Source: Rhodanobacter denitrificans
GTDB taxonomy: Bacteria; Pseudomonadota; Gammaproteobacteria; Xanthomonadales; Rhodanobacteraceae
Direction: 5' to 3'
Assembly: GCF_003335105.1 (NCBI RefSeq)
Contig: NZ_QFWQ01000009.1
Coordinates: 62,001-126,000 of the forward strand
Length of the DNA: 64,000 nt
The position numbers were made by a program, and so were the translations under genes. The notes beneath the pieces are model-generated. The model did not search any database. It was not told the DNA's origin and saw nothing but the letters and a program-made list of their open reading frames with translations. Of this stretch, positions 33,680-42,983 are shown piece after piece; position 1 is the stretch's first letter, and the number at the start of each line of letters is the position of its first letter.

Positions 33680-35452
33680 TCAGCGTTTCCGTTGCGCCGG
33701 CACGAACTGCGTGCGCACGGCCTCGGCCAGCTGTTCCGGCGGCAGCAGGCCCTGGCCGATCACGAAATCGTTGAAGGCCAGGCGGTCGAATTTCTGGCCC
33801 AGCGCCAGTTCGGTCTGCAGGCGCAGCTGCTGCAGGCGCAGGTAGCCGTAGAAATACGCGGTAGCCTGGCCGGGCGAGTCGAACGTGTAGCGGTTGATCT
33901 CCTGCTGCGCCATCGCCTCGGACAGGCCCACTTCGTGGACCAGCACCTGGTGTGCACGCGCGGGCGTGATCAATCCCAGGTTGAGCATCGGATCGAGCCA
34001 GGCGCGAGCCGCACGCAACAGCCGTGCCTGCAGCGCGGCGAACTGGCCGGCCGGCGGCTCGTACGGCAGCATCTCGGCCTCGGCGTACAGTGCCCAGCCT
34101 TCCACGTTGACGCTGTTGAACGCGAACAGGCTGCGCGCCAGCGACACGCCGCGTTCGACCATCGCGGCGAACTGCAGCTCGTGACCCGGCCGGCCCTCGT
34201 GCGCGGTGAGCGTCCACGCGGCGGCCTTGAAAGTGAAGTCGTCGTAGGCCTGGGTCGCGTCGCCGTTCTTGCCCGGGTTGCCCATGGTCAGTACGAAGGT
34301 GCCCTGCTCGCCGTGGTTGTTGATGAACGGCGGCGGGTCCATGTGCGGCGCCGGGATCTGCGCCGCCTCGGCCTCCGAGGCCAAGCGCATCTGCATCTTG
34401 CGCTGCGGCAGGGTGACGATGCGTTCGCGGCGGATGGTGTCCTCGATGTGGCCGAGCACCTCGTGGTACCACGGCTCCACCTGGTCCCGGCCCAGCTGCT
34501 GCTTCTTCAGCGCCTTCAGCACGTCGCGGTAGTCGGTGGCATGGATGCCTTCGGCCTTCGCCACCACTGGCGCCAGTACCTGCATCATGCCCTGCAGCTC
34601 GACGAACTCCAGCTGCGCCTGCGCCATCAATTGCTGTGGCGGGATGTCGATGCCGACCCGACGCAGGTTGTACGCGTACAGCGGCTCGGGCAGGCGGAAG
34701 TCGGCGCGCGCGCGCGGCATCACGGTGCTGCGCACCCAGCTGTCGTACGCCTTCAGCTGCGTGTCCAGCGCATCCAGCGCGGCCTTGCCCTCGGCATCAT
34801 CCAGCTTGTACTTGGCGAACAGCTGGCGGATGCCGTCGACATAGCGCTGGCTGTTCGCGAGTTTCTGCTCGACTTCGCCCTTGTACGGACCGAGCAGCGC
34901 CTTGTCGCCGAGCCGGGCGACGGTCTGTGCCTTGGCCAGCTCGGCGATTGGCGTGCACCCGGGCGCCTTGCCCAGGTAGCACTGCAGCCGCTTCAGCGCC
35001 GACGGGCGGCGCGCGGCGGCCACGTCGTCCTTCAGCAGGCTGAATTCGCCACGGAACACCAGTTCGCCGACATCGGTGTACGGCAACAGGTATTGGCGGT
35101 TGAGGTCGATGCCCTCGATCTGCTCGGCGGCGGCCTTGATCAGGATCTGCAGGTCCTGCCGCACGTTGGCGTCCTGCTCCGTGACCAGCAAGCCCTGCAG
35201 CTTCGCCTTCGCCGCGACCAGCGCGGCGCGCGAGCGCTCGTCCACGCCGGGGCGGAGGTCGGCGACCTTGTCGTCGTAGCCGGACACGCCCACCTGCGAG
35301 GCGAACTCCGGGCTGAAGCGGGCGATCTGCTCGAGCAGGATCTGCGAGTCGGCGTTGCTGCGGGCGATCCAGGCCGGCGGTGTGGTCTGGGCGTGCAACG
35401 AACCGGTCGCGACCAGCAGGGCGGCGAAGGCGAAGGCGACGCGTCTGGACAT
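33680..35452 (-). CDS. DUF885 family exported metallopeptidase-like protein
   Basis: It encodes 590 residues with signal peptide MSRRVAFAFAALLVATGSLHAQ. DUF885 proteins carry a gluzincin-like motif; here TAHEGRPGHELQ with HEGRPGH at 418-424 and GWALYAEAEMLPYE downstream can be seen. The frame begins 8 codons further up (35476), but the ATG at 35452 fits the signal peptide. Substrate unknown. It is convergent with the TfoX gene, with 3 bases between the stops. Confidence 0.85.
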   Translation of the reverse strand: MSRRVAFAFAALLVATGSLHAQTTPPAWIARSNADSQILLEQIARFSPEFASQVGVSGYDDKVADLRPGVDERSRAALVAAKAKLQGLLVTEQDANVRQDLQILIKAAAEQIEGIDLNRQYLLPYTDVGELVFRGEFSLLKDDVAAARRPSALKRLQCYLGKAPGCTPIAELAKAQTVARLGDKALLGPYKGEVEQKLANSQRYVDGIRQLFAKYKLDDAEGKAALDALDTQLKAYDSWVRSTVMPRARADFRLPEPLYAYNLRRVGIDIPPQQLMAQAQLEFVELQGMMQVLAPVVAKAEGIHATDYRDVLKALKKQQLGRDQVEPWYHEVLGHIEDTIRRERIVTLPQRKMQMRLASEAEAAQIPAPHMDPPPFINNHGEQGTFVLTMGNPGKNGDATQAYDDFTFKAAAWTLTAHEGRPGHELQFAAMVERGVSLARSLFAFNSVNVEGWALYAEAEMLPYEPPAGQFAALQARLLRAARAWLDPMLNLGLITPARAHQVLVHEVGLSEAMAQQEINRYTFDSPGQATAYFYGYLRLQQLRLQTELALGQKFDRLAFNDFVIGQGLLPPEQLAEAVRTQFVPAQRKR

Positions 35453-35516
35453 GGTGTTCTCCCTGGGGAAGCCCAAGCCTAGGCCGCCGCGCGTGCCGAA
35501 GGCATGTGCCGGAAGC

Positions 35517-35999
35517 TCAGCCGAACAGCATCGCCAGCCCGAACAGGCCCGCCATCACGAACGAGATCACCAGTTTCACCAGGGTGCCGAGCAACAGGCC
35601 CAGCCAGGTGCCGATGCCGACGTGGGCCGAGCGCAGCACGCTGGTGCCGGAGGCCAGCTCGCCGGCCAGGGCGCCGAGGAACGGCCCGAACAGCAGTCCG
35701 GGGATGCCGAAGAACATGCCGACCAGGGTGCCCATCCCGGCGCCCCACAGCGCCCGCTTGCTGGCGCCGACGCGCTTGGCGCCGAGCGTGCCGGCGACGA
35801 AGTCGACGATCACCCCGAGCGTGCCCAGCGCGCCGATGAGCAGCAGCCACCACAAGCCCAGGTGCCGGTAGTCGTCCACCGCCGCGACCAGCCAGATGCC
35901 GCCGAACAGCATCGGGATGCCGGGCAGCGTCGGCAGCACGGCGCCGGCCAGGCCGCCGGCGATCAGCAATGCAGCGAGCACGTACAGTGCGATGTCCAT
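35517..35999 (-). CDS. DUF456 family membrane protein
   Basis: It encodes 160 residues with four membrane segments. GGLAGAVLPTLPGIPMLFGGIWL, GVIVDFVAGTLGAKRVGASKRALWGAGMG and GPFLGALAGEL are typical of DUF456 proteins, which have unknown function. It lies between DUF885 and ferredoxin-NADP reductase on the same strand. The last residues GLFGLAMLFG end in a hydrophobic helix. Confidence 0.85.
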   Translation of the reverse strand: MDIALYVLAALLIAGGLAGAVLPTLPGIPMLFGGIWLVAAVDDYRHLGLWWLLLIGALGTLGVIVDFVAGTLGAKRVGASKRALWGAGMGTLVGMFFGIPGLLFGPFLGALAGELASGTSVLRSAHVGIGTWLGLLLGTLVKLVISFVMAGLFGLAMLFG

Positions 36000-36109
36000 C
36001 AGGCAGGTTCCGTCGACAAGGCGATGGCATTGGAGCAGAAACGGGTGGAGAGGAGCGGGCAACGAGGGAAGTCGCGTCCGGATTGCACGTCCACCCGCCC
36101 ATCGCCCGG

Positions 36110-36886
36110 CTATTTCTCCACGAACGCCCGCTCGATCACGTAGTCGCCCGGTTCGCGCGTGCGCGGCGAGGCCTGGAAGCCGCGGCCGTCGAGCAGGGCG
36201 CTGAGGTCGTCCAGCATTGCGGGGCTGCCGCACAGCATCACGCGGTCGGTGGCCGGGTTCAGCGGCGGCAGCCCGGTGGCCTGGCCCATCGCGCCATCGA
36301 CGATCGCATCGGTGATGCGGCCTTGGTGGCGGAACGGCTCGCGCGTCACGGTGGGGTAGTAGATCAGCTTCTCGCGCACCAGTTCGCCCAGGTAGTCGTG
36401 CCGGGGCAGCTCGTGTTCGAGGTAATGCGCATAGGCCAGGTCCTCGACCCGGCGCACGCCGTGAGCCAGCACGATCCGGTCGAAGCGCTCGTAGGTGTCC
36501 GGGTCGCGGATGATGCTCATGAACGGCGCCAGCCCGGTGCCGGTGCCGAGCAGGTACAGGTGCCGGCCGGGCTTGAGGTCGGTCAGCACCAGGGTGCCGG
36601 TGGGCTTGCGCGTGACGATCAGCGGGTCGCCGGGCTTGAGGTGCTGCAGGCGCGAGGTGAGCGGGCCGTTCGGCACCTTGATCGAGAAGAACTCCAGGTG
36701 CTCCTCCCAGCTGGCGCTGGCGATCGAGTAGGCGCGCATCAGCGGGCGGCCGTCCGTTTCCAGACCGATCATCACGAACTGGCCGCTGTCGAAACGGAAG
36801 CCGGGGTCGCGCGTGGTGCGGAAGGAGAACAGGCTGTCGTTCCAGTGCCGCACGTCGATCACGTGCTCGGTTGCCATTGCCACCAT
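36110..36886 (-). CDS. fpr: Ferredoxin-NADP(+) reductase
   Basis: It encodes 258 residues, the length expected of bacterial FNR. RAYSIAS (51-57) binds FAD, the NADP domain starts at LYLLGTGTGLAPFMSII, and DRVMLCGSPAMLDDL contains the conserved Cys. The C-terminus reads DYVIERAFVEK as in proteobacterial FPR. It moves electrons between NADPH and ferredoxin or flavodoxin, for example in oxidative-stress repair. A start at MATEH 9 bases later is also possible. Confidence 0.93.
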   Translation of the reverse strand: MVAMATEHVIDVRHWNDSLFSFRTTRDPGFRFDSGQFVMIGLETDGRPLMRAYSIASASWEEHLEFFSIKVPNGPLTSRLQHLKPGDPLIVTRKPTGTLVLTDLKPGRHLYLLGTGTGLAPFMSIIRDPDTYERFDRIVLAHGVRRVEDLAYAHYLEHELPRHDYLGELVREKLIYYPTVTREPFRHQGRITDAIVDGAMGQATGLPPLNPATDRVMLCGSPAMLDDLSALLDGRGFQASPRTREPGDYVIERAFVEK

Positions 36887-37116
36887 GGTTGGTCGTCTCG
36901 CGTTGTTGCGCTGTCGGGGTGCCGGGGAAGTCGCATGCCAAGCCCTCCGGCAGACCGGAGATGGGGACTCGCGGGGAGGGCGGCAACGACCGCGGTGCCT
37001 GGCGAGCGCCGGAATGGACGCGGCGACAGCTGCGTAGGATACGCGAGCGGACCGCGCGGCGCCTGTGCCGGCCGCTCCGGGGCGAGCATTGGGCTGCCAG
37101 CCATTACAATGGCGGC

Positions 37117-38121
37117 ATGTCCAGCTTGCCTTCACCACGCACCAGCGCTCTCTCCGCCGCCGACTGGCGTGTCAGCGTCGCCCCGATGATGGACTGGACC
37201 GATCGGCACTGCCGCTACTTCCACCGCCTGCTGTCGCCGCGCGCGCGGCTGTACACCGAGATGGTGACCAGCGCGGCGCTGGTGCGCGGCAAACAGCTGC
37301 GCCTGCTCGAGCACAGTCAGCAGGAGCATCCGCTGGCCTTGCAACTCGGTGGCAGCGACCCGCACGAGCTGGCGCAGGCGGCGCGCTTCGGCGCCGAAGC
37401 CGGCTACGACGAGATCAACCTCAACGTGGGCTGCCCGTCGGACCGGGTGCAGTCGGGCCGCTTCGGCGCCTGCCTGATGTACGAGCCGGCGCTGGTGGCC
37501 GACTGCGTGAAGGCGATGCGCGATGCAGTGAGCATCCCGGTGACGGTGAAATGCCGTATCGGCGTGGACGACCAGGACGACTACGCCGGCCTGCAGCACT
37601 TCACCGGGCTCATGCTGGAAGCTGGCGTCGAGGTGCTGGTGGTGCATGCGCGCAAGGCCTGGCTGAAGGGCCTGTCGCCGAAGGAGAACCGCGAGGTGCC
37701 GCCGCTGGACTACGAGCGGGTGTACCGGCTCAAGCGCGAATTCCCCAGGTTGGCGGTGGTGATCAACGGCGGCATCACCACGGTGGCGCAGGTGCAGGCG
37801 CACCTGGCCCGGCTGGACGGGGTGATGCTGGGGCGCGCGGCGTACCACGATCCGTACCTGCTGGCGCAGATCGAGCATGCGCTGCACGGCGAGCCGTTGC
37901 CGGCCCGCGAAAGCGTGCTGCGGCAACTGCGGCCGTACATCGAGGCCGAGCTGGCGCGCGGGACCGCGCTGAAGCACATTAGCCGGCACCTGCTGGGCCT
38001 GTATCAGGGCGAGCCGGGTGCGCGCGGCTTCCGCCGAATCCTCAGCGAGGGCGCGCACCTGCCGGGCGCCGGCTGGGCCCTGATCGAACGGGCGCTGGCG
38101 CCGCGCCCGCTCGCGGCGTGA
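37117..38121 (+). CDS. dusA: tRNA-dihydrouridine(20/20a) synthase DusA
   Basis: It encodes 334 residues. It reduces uridine 20 and 20a in tRNA using FMN and NADPH. SVAPMMDWTDRHCRYFHRL, YTEMVTSAALVRG, EINLNVGCPSDRVQSGRFGACLM with the catalytic Cys106, VHARKAWLKGLSPKENREVPPLDYE and VINGGITT are all clear, and the KGLSPKENR segment is specific to the DusA branch. The protein is full length. Confidence 0.95.
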   Translation: MSSLPSPRTSALSAADWRVSVAPMMDWTDRHCRYFHRLLSPRARLYTEMVTSAALVRGKQLRLLEHSQQEHPLALQLGGSDPHELAQAARFGAEAGYDEINLNVGCPSDRVQSGRFGACLMYEPALVADCVKAMRDAVSIPVTVKCRIGVDDQDDYAGLQHFTGLMLEAGVEVLVVHARKAWLKGLSPKENREVPPLDYERVYRLKREFPRLAVVINGGITTVAQVQAHLARLDGVMLGRAAYHDPYLLAQIEHALHGEPLPARESVLRQLRPYIEAELARGTALKHISRHLLGLYQGEPGARGFRRILSEGAHLPGAGWALIERALAPRPLAA

Positions 38122-38209
38122 CAGCGCACGCCCATCCGGTCAGTATTCAGCTGCGGTTCCCTAGGCTGAACGGCAACCGGAACCGAATCCGGATGGAATC
38201 CAGGCAACC

Positions 38210-38569
38210 ATGTCGAAGCAATGCCTCCCGCTGGTGCTGATGCTGCTGCTGATCGCAGGCGGCGATGTGCGTGCGGCCCAACCGGCCGCGCCGTCGCTGA
38301 CCCTGGAGCAGGCGGTGGCGAAGGTGCAGCGGGAGACCGGCGGCAAGGTGCTGTCGGCCGATCCGCGCAAGTTCGGCCGCCATACCGAATATCGCATCAA
38401 AGTACTCGACCCGGACGGCCACGTGCGGGTGGTGGCGGTACCGGCCGAGGTTCCGCGGAGCGGCCCGTCGGCGGCATCGCCGGTCGAGCCGCCCCGGGGC
38501 AATTCGCCACCGGTCAGCTCGAATCTGCGTCCGGCCATCATCGACTTAGGCAACAGAGGGAGACACTAA
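38210..38569 (+). CDS. PepSY domain protein
   Basis: It encodes 119 residues with a signal peptide (MSKQCLPLVLMLLLIAGGDVRA). The PepSY-like segment is SLTLEQAVAKVQRETGGKVLSADPRKFGRHTEYRIKVLDPDGHVRVV, followed by a Pro-rich tail. Its TAA overlaps the ATG of the next gene by one base (TAATG), so it is translated together with the response regulator. PepSY proteins next to two-component systems are often thought to modulate the sensor; direct evidence is lacking here. Confidence 0.85.
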   Translation: MSKQCLPLVLMLLLIAGGDVRAAQPAAPSLTLEQAVAKVQRETGGKVLSADPRKFGRHTEYRIKVLDPDGHVRVVAVPAEVPRSGPSAASPVEPPRGNSPPVSSNLRPAIIDLGNRGRH

Positions 38570-39261
38570 TGCGCATCCTGTTGGTGGAGGACGAGGCGCC
38601 GTTGCGCGAGACGCTGGCGGCACGCCTGAAACGCGACGGCTTCGCCGTCGATGCGGCGCAGGACGGCGAGGAGGGCATCTACCTCGGCCGCGAGGTGCCG
38701 TTCGACCTGGCGATCATCGACCTGGGCCTGCCCAAGATGTCCGGCATGGAGCTGGTCAGGGCGCTGCGCGAGCACGGCCAGCGCTACCCCATCCTGATCC
38801 TGACCGCGCGCGGCAGCTGGCAGGACAAGGTCGAGGGGCTCAAGCACGGCGCCGACGACTATCTGGTCAAGCCGTTCCACGTCGAGGAACTGCTGGCGCG
38901 CATCAACGCGCTGGTGCGCCGCGCCAGCGGCTGGTCGAAGCCGGTGCTGGCTTGCGGCATGATCAAGCTGGACACCACCGCGCAGACGGTGACGGTGGAA
39001 GGCAAGCCGGTCGATCTCACCAGTTACGAGTACAAGGTGCTGGAATACTTGATGCTGCACGCCGGCGAACTGGTCTCCAAGGCCGACCTCACCGAGCACA
39101 TTTACCAGCAGGATTTCGACCGCGACTCCAACGTGTTGGAAGTGTTCATCGGCCGATTGCGGCGCAAGCTCGACCCGGAAGGCACCCTCAAACCCATCGA
39201 GACGGTACGTGGACGCGGATACCGCTTTGCCATACCACGCACTGACGGCGACGACGAGTGA
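38569..39261 (+). CDS. phoP: OmpR-type response regulator (PhoP-like)
   Basis: It encodes 230 residues. The receiver has LLVEDEAPLRE, phosphoacceptor Asp51 (AIIDLGLPKMSG) and Lys101 (DDYLVKPF); the C-terminal winged helix has LTSYEYKVLEYLMLHAGELVSKADLTEHIY and VLEVFIGRLRRKLD. The sequence LTxYEYKxLEYLMxHA is close to PhoP of Xanthomonas, which controls envelope, magnesium and virulence responses. The start of the kinase gene overlaps its last 53 bases. Confidence 0.9.
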   Translation: MRILLVEDEAPLRETLAARLKRDGFAVDAAQDGEEGIYLGREVPFDLAIIDLGLPKMSGMELVRALREHGQRYPILILTARGSWQDKVEGLKHGADDYLVKPFHVEELLARINALVRRASGWSKPVLACGMIKLDTTAQTVTVEGKPVDLTSYEYKVLEYLMLHAGELVSKADLTEHIYQQDFDRDSNVLEVFIGRLRRKLDPEGTLKPIETVRGRGYRFAIPRTDGDDE

Positions 39262-40645
39262 GGCAAAGCCGCCGCGCCGCCCGCTGTCGCTGGCGGCGCG
39301 CGCGGCGATCGCCACCAGTTTCGTGCTGGCCGGGTTTCTCGGCCTGGTCGGGCTGACCCTCACGCAGACCAACAAGGCGCGCGCGCTGCAGACGCTGCAT
39401 GACCGCCTCGAGAACTTCGCGATCGCGTACATCACCAACACCGACGTCAACCGGTACGGCAGGTTGCTGCCGCCCGACACGCCACCGGATCCCAATTTCT
39501 CGCGGCCGGGTTCAGGCCTGTACGCGGTGGCGATCGGCGACGGCTTCCACTGGGAATCGTCGTCGGCGATCGGGCGCGACTTCACCTTCCTGAAGCAGCT
39601 GAAGCCGGGGCAGAGCCAGTTCGTCGGCCCGATCGACACGCGCATGGGGCGGCTGTACTACTACAGCTACGGCGTGGCGTTCGACACGCCGGACAGGAAA
39701 GCCGTGCGTCTCACCATGATGGTGGCGCAGACCGAGGACCAGCTCGAAGGCGAAAATGCGGTGTTCCGCCACACCCTGGTGATCTGGCTGTCGATCCTCG
39801 GCGTGATGCTGATCGTGCTGCAGCTGCTGCTGCTGCGCTGGAGCCTGACCCCGCTGCGCGAGGTGGCCAGCGACATGAGCCGGGTCGAACGCGGCGACAG
39901 CGAGCAGCTGGACAGCCAGTACCCGCTGGAGCTGACCGGCCTGACCGAGCGCATCAACGCGTTCATCACCAACGAACGCGAGCAGCGCACGCGCTACCGG
40001 CACACGCTGGCCGACCTGGCGCACAGCTTGAAGACGCCGCTGGCGGTGATCCGCTCTCAGCTGGAATCGCCGACGGCGGGAGACGAGGCGGCGCGGCGCG
40101 CCAGCGTGCTCGACCAGGTGCGGCGGATGAACGAGCTGGTCGCCTACCAGCTGTCGCGCGCGGCCACTTCCGGCCGGCAGACATTCGCCAGCGCGGTGCC
40201 GATCGCCGGTCATGCCGAGGATCTGGTGCAGGGCCTGGAGAAGGTCTACGCGGCGAAGAACGTGCTGTGCGAATTCGACATCGAGGACGGCGCGGTGTTC
40301 TACGGCGAGCAGGGCGACTTGCTGGAACTGATGGGCAACCTGCTGGAGAACGCATTCAAGTGGGCCGCCCACCGCGTGCTGCTGGTGGTGAAGGTGCGCG
40401 CGCAGGCGGGCCGGCAACGGCCGGGGCTGTGGCTGAGCGTGGAAGACGACGGCCCCGGCATCGCCGAGGACAAGATCGAGAAGGTGTTGCAGCGCGGCGT
40501 TCGCGGCGACGAGCGGGTGCAGGGCCACGGCATCGGCCTGTCGATCGTGCAGGACATCGTGCACGCCTACCGTGGCGAGCTGGTGGTCGACCGCTCGCCC
40601 GAGTTCGGCGGTGCGCGCTTCAGCGTGAGCCTGGCGGCGAGCTGA
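39209..40645 (+). CDS. phoQ: Sensor histidine kinase (PhoQ-like)
   Basis: It encodes 478 residues from GTG 39209, inside the regulator gene; no better start is present. Two membrane helices (about 30-52 and 189-208) bracket a periplasmic sensor of about 135 residues, then HAMP-like DMSRVERGDSEQL, DHp with DLAHSLKTPLAVIRSQL (phosphoacceptor His272), and the HATPase with N box NLLENAFKWA, GPGIAEDKIEKVLQRG and GHGIGLSIVQDIV. It phosphorylates the adjoining regulator. The signal cannot be read from sequence; PhoQ relatives sense divalent cations or cationic peptides. Confidence 0.9.
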   Translation: MDADTALPYHALTATTSEAKPPRRPLSLAARAAIATSFVLAGFLGLVGLTLTQTNKARALQTLHDRLENFAIAYITNTDVNRYGRLLPPDTPPDPNFSRPGSGLYAVAIGDGFHWESSSAIGRDFTFLKQLKPGQSQFVGPIDTRMGRLYYYSYGVAFDTPDRKAVRLTMMVAQTEDQLEGENAVFRHTLVIWLSILGVMLIVLQLLLLRWSLTPLREVASDMSRVERGDSEQLDSQYPLELTGLTERINAFITNEREQRTRYRHTLADLAHSLKTPLAVIRSQLESPTAGDEAARRASVLDQVRRMNELVAYQLSRAATSGRQTFASAVPIAGHAEDLVQGLEKVYAAKNVLCEFDIEDGAVFYGEQGDLLELMGNLLENAFKWAAHRVLLVVKVRAQAGRQRPGLWLSVEDDGPGIAEDKIEKVLQRGVRGDERVQGHGIGLSIVQDIVHAYRGELVVDRSPEFGGARFSVSLAAS

Positions 40646-40652
40646 CCCGGGT

Positions 40653-41447
40653 TCAGCGCGCGCGGCAGAAGCCGGCCGGTTCGCAGCCTTCAGCCGGCGA
40701 GCGGCCGTAGAACATTTCCAGCAATTCGGCGACTCCGGGCTCCGCCTCGCGCAGCAGCGCCGGCTGCGAGTAGTGCAGCTCGCTGACCACGGCGAAATAC
40801 TCGGCGGCGCTCTCGGTGGCGTAGTGGTCGATCGGGCTGTCGTAGCCGCGTTCCGGCAGCGCGGCCAGCCGGTCGTAGGCCTGCTGGAACTGCTGGATCC
40901 AGCGCCGCCGGGGGATGTCCACCAGCGGCGGCACGCCGTCGGGTGGGCCATCGAGCATGTCTAGCTTGTGCGCCATCTCGTGCACGACCACGTTGTAGCC
41001 GTCCCACGGCTGCTCCAGGTCCAGCTGCACGTCGGCCAGCGACAGCACCAGCGGGCCGTGTTCCCACGCCTCGCCGATGCGGATCTCGTCGCCCTCGGTG
41101 ACCACGCCGGTGCGGTCGTCGTGATGGCTGCGGCGCACCTTGAACTCGCCCGGATAGATGAGCACCTCGCGCCAGCCGCGCAGGCTGGCCGCGCCCTGCT
41201 GCAGCGCAGGCAGGCAGGCCTGCATGGCGATCAGCAGGCGCCAGTAGTCGTCCAGCACGGCACCGGCCAGCGCGTGGAAGCGCTTGCGCGCGAGGAACAG
41301 CGCGGAGAGCTGGCGAAGCTGCTGTTGCCGCGCCTGATCCAGGCGGCGCGCCAGCGGGCAACCGGCGATGGCGCGCCGCCACAACGGATCGGCAATCGGT
41401 GCGGGTTCAAGACGCGCCCGCAGGGATTGCCACCAAGGCCCCGGCAT
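40653..41447 (-). CDS. mtfA: Zinc-dependent peptidase MtfA
   Basis: It encodes 264 residues with the M90 motif VVVHEMAHKLDMLDG (HEMAH 156-160) and the downstream Glu in TESAAEYFAVVSE. MtfA in E. coli interacts with the Mlc repressor and acts as an aminopeptidase. VLIYPGEFKV and AWEHGPLVLSLADV are family motifs. It is convergent with the sensor kinase, 7 bases between the stops. Confidence 0.92.
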   Translation of the reverse strand: MPGPWWQSLRARLEPAPIADPLWRRAIAGCPLARRLDQARQQQLRQLSALFLARKRFHALAGAVLDDYWRLLIAMQACLPALQQGAASLRGWREVLIYPGEFKVRRSHHDDRTGVVTEGDEIRIGEAWEHGPLVLSLADVQLDLEQPWDGYNVVVHEMAHKLDMLDGPPDGVPPLVDIPRRRWIQQFQQAYDRLAALPERGYDSPIDHYATESAAEYFAVVSELHYSQPALLREAEPGVAELLEMFYGRSPAEGCEPAGFCRAR

Positions 41448-41459
41448 GACGCCGAGCGC

Positions 41460-41783
41460 TTACTGGATGGACCCAGGCAGCAGCGATTGCCAGCCCAGAT
41501 GCGGTCGGCGGTTCGACGCCGGGGCGGAGGAGGAGCCGCCGGAATGATCGTTGCTGTTGCCGGAACCGCCGCTGGAACCGTCGCGGCTGTCGGTCTGTGG
41601 GCAGTCGCGGGCCAGCCCCACGGCATCGCCGCCGCTGCCGGTGCTGCCGTCGCGGCTGCCGACGCCGTCGAGCGCGGCGTGCGGGGAGTTGTCCAGGTCC
41701 TGGGTGCCTGCGCTTGCTGCCGCGGCGCCGCCGATCCCGGCGATGCCCAGGGCGCAACCGATAAGCCAGTGGGTGACACGCAT
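41460..41783 (-). CDS. Small exported Ser/Gly/Asp-rich protein
   Basis: It encodes 107 residues with a signal peptide (MRVTHWLIGCALGIAGIGGAAAASA). The mature part is low-complexity, rich in Ser, Gly, Asn and Asp (DSRDGSSGGSGNSNDHSGGSSS), with a short C-terminal segment RRPHLGWQSLLPGSIQ. It starts 12 bases before mtfA on the same strand order. No family is recognised. Confidence 0.65.
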   Translation of the reverse strand: MRVTHWLIGCALGIAGIGGAAAASAGTQDLDNSPHAALDGVGSRDGSTGSGGDAVGLARDCPQTDSRDGSSGGSGNSNDHSGGSSSAPASNRRPHLGWQSLLPGSIQ

Positions 41784-42005
41784 GGCGATCAAACTCCTTG
41801 ACCTCGCAAGCGAAGACGCTGATCGTCTCAGAAACACCGGCACCCTGCCAGTGCTGCCCACCGCGCCGGAGGCGGGGTCGGGCGTGGCCGCCGGATGCCG
41901 CATGGCGGGCCGCCCGGGCTAGAATCCGCCGATGTTCAGCCCGATCCGACCCGCATCACTCCCCGGCCGCCGGGCCGCCGCCGCCCCCGCACGCGGGGCC
42001 TGCTG

Positions 42006-42983
42006 ATGCAGGCGGCGCAGTTGCTGGCGCTGCTGGCCGATGGCGAACCCTTGTCCGGCGCCCGTCTCGCCGGACAAGCCGGGATGACCCGTGCGGCGAT
42101 CTGGAAGCAGGTCGAGGCATTGCGTGCCCGTGGCGTGCCGATCGAGGCGCGCGGCGCGGCCGGTTACCAGCTGCCGTGGCCGTTGCAGATGCTCGATGTC
42201 GCGCGGATTCGCGCCGCCCTGCCGGCGGCCGAGGCGCACGCGCTGGGCGCGCTGGAGGTGCATTGGGAACTCGATTCCACCTCCAGCGAGCTGCAACGCC
42301 GCGGCGCCGCGGCCGGGGATTTCAGCGTAGTGCTGGCCGAGACCCAGAGTGCCGGCCGTGGCCGGCGCGGCCGCGAGTGGCTGTCGCCGCCGGGGCTCAA
42401 TCTCTACATGTCCTGCCTCAAGCGTTTCGATGCGGGCTTTGCCGCGTTGAGCGGGCTGTCGCTGGCGGTCGGGGTGATCGTGCTGCGTGCGCTGGAGCGC
42501 CTCGATATCGCCGGCGCAGGCTTGAAATGGCCGAACGACGTGCTGGCTGCCGCGGGCGGCAAGCTGTGCGGCATCCTGGTCGAGCTGAGCGGCGAGTACC
42601 AGGGGCCGTGCGCGGCGATCATCGGCATCGGCCTCAACCTGCGGCTGACCGCGGCACTGCGCGCGCAAGCCGGCCAGCCGGCCTGCGATCTCGCCAGCCT
42701 GGCCGGCGGCGTCCCGCCGGACCGAAACCGCGTGGCGGCGGCGCTGATCGCGGCGCTGGTCGATGGTCTGAGGCAGTTCGAGCACGACGGTTTCGCCGCG
42801 TTCCGCGCAGACTATGCCAGGTACGACCTGCTGCACGGGCAGCCGTTGCAGTTGAGCGGCGCGCTGGGTGCGTTCGGCGGCATCGGCGCGGGCGTGGACG
42901 CACAGGGCGCCCTGCAGGTGCGCATGGCCGACGGCAGCGTGCGGCGGATCGACAGTGCGGATGTCACGGTGCGTCGTTCATGA
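42006..42983 (+). CDS. birA: Biotin-[acetyl-CoA-carboxylase] ligase / repressor BirA
   Basis: It encodes 325 residues. An N-terminal winged helix (about 1-56, SGARLAGQAGMTRAAIWKQVEAL) suggests the bifunctional repressor form. The ligase domain has DSTSSELQRR, AETQSAGRGRRGREW, KWPNDVLAAAGGKLCGILVE and IIGIGLNL; the C-terminal SH3-like part is GAGVDAQGALQVRMADGS. The frame runs upstream to 41895, but the ATG at 42006 agrees with the wHTH start. Its stop overlaps the coaX start (ATGA). Confidence 0.93.
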   Translation: MQAAQLLALLADGEPLSGARLAGQAGMTRAAIWKQVEALRARGVPIEARGAAGYQLPWPLQMLDVARIRAALPAAEAHALGALEVHWELDSTSSELQRRGAAAGDFSVVLAETQSAGRGRRGREWLSPPGLNLYMSCLKRFDAGFAALSGLSLAVGVIVLRALERLDIAGAGLKWPNDVLAAAGGKLCGILVELSGEYQGPCAAIIGIGLNLRLTAALRAQAGQPACDLASLAGGVPPDRNRVAAALIAALVDGLRQFEHDGFAAFRADYARYDLLHGQPLQLSGALGAFGGIGAGVDAQGALQVRMADGSVRRIDSADVTVRRS

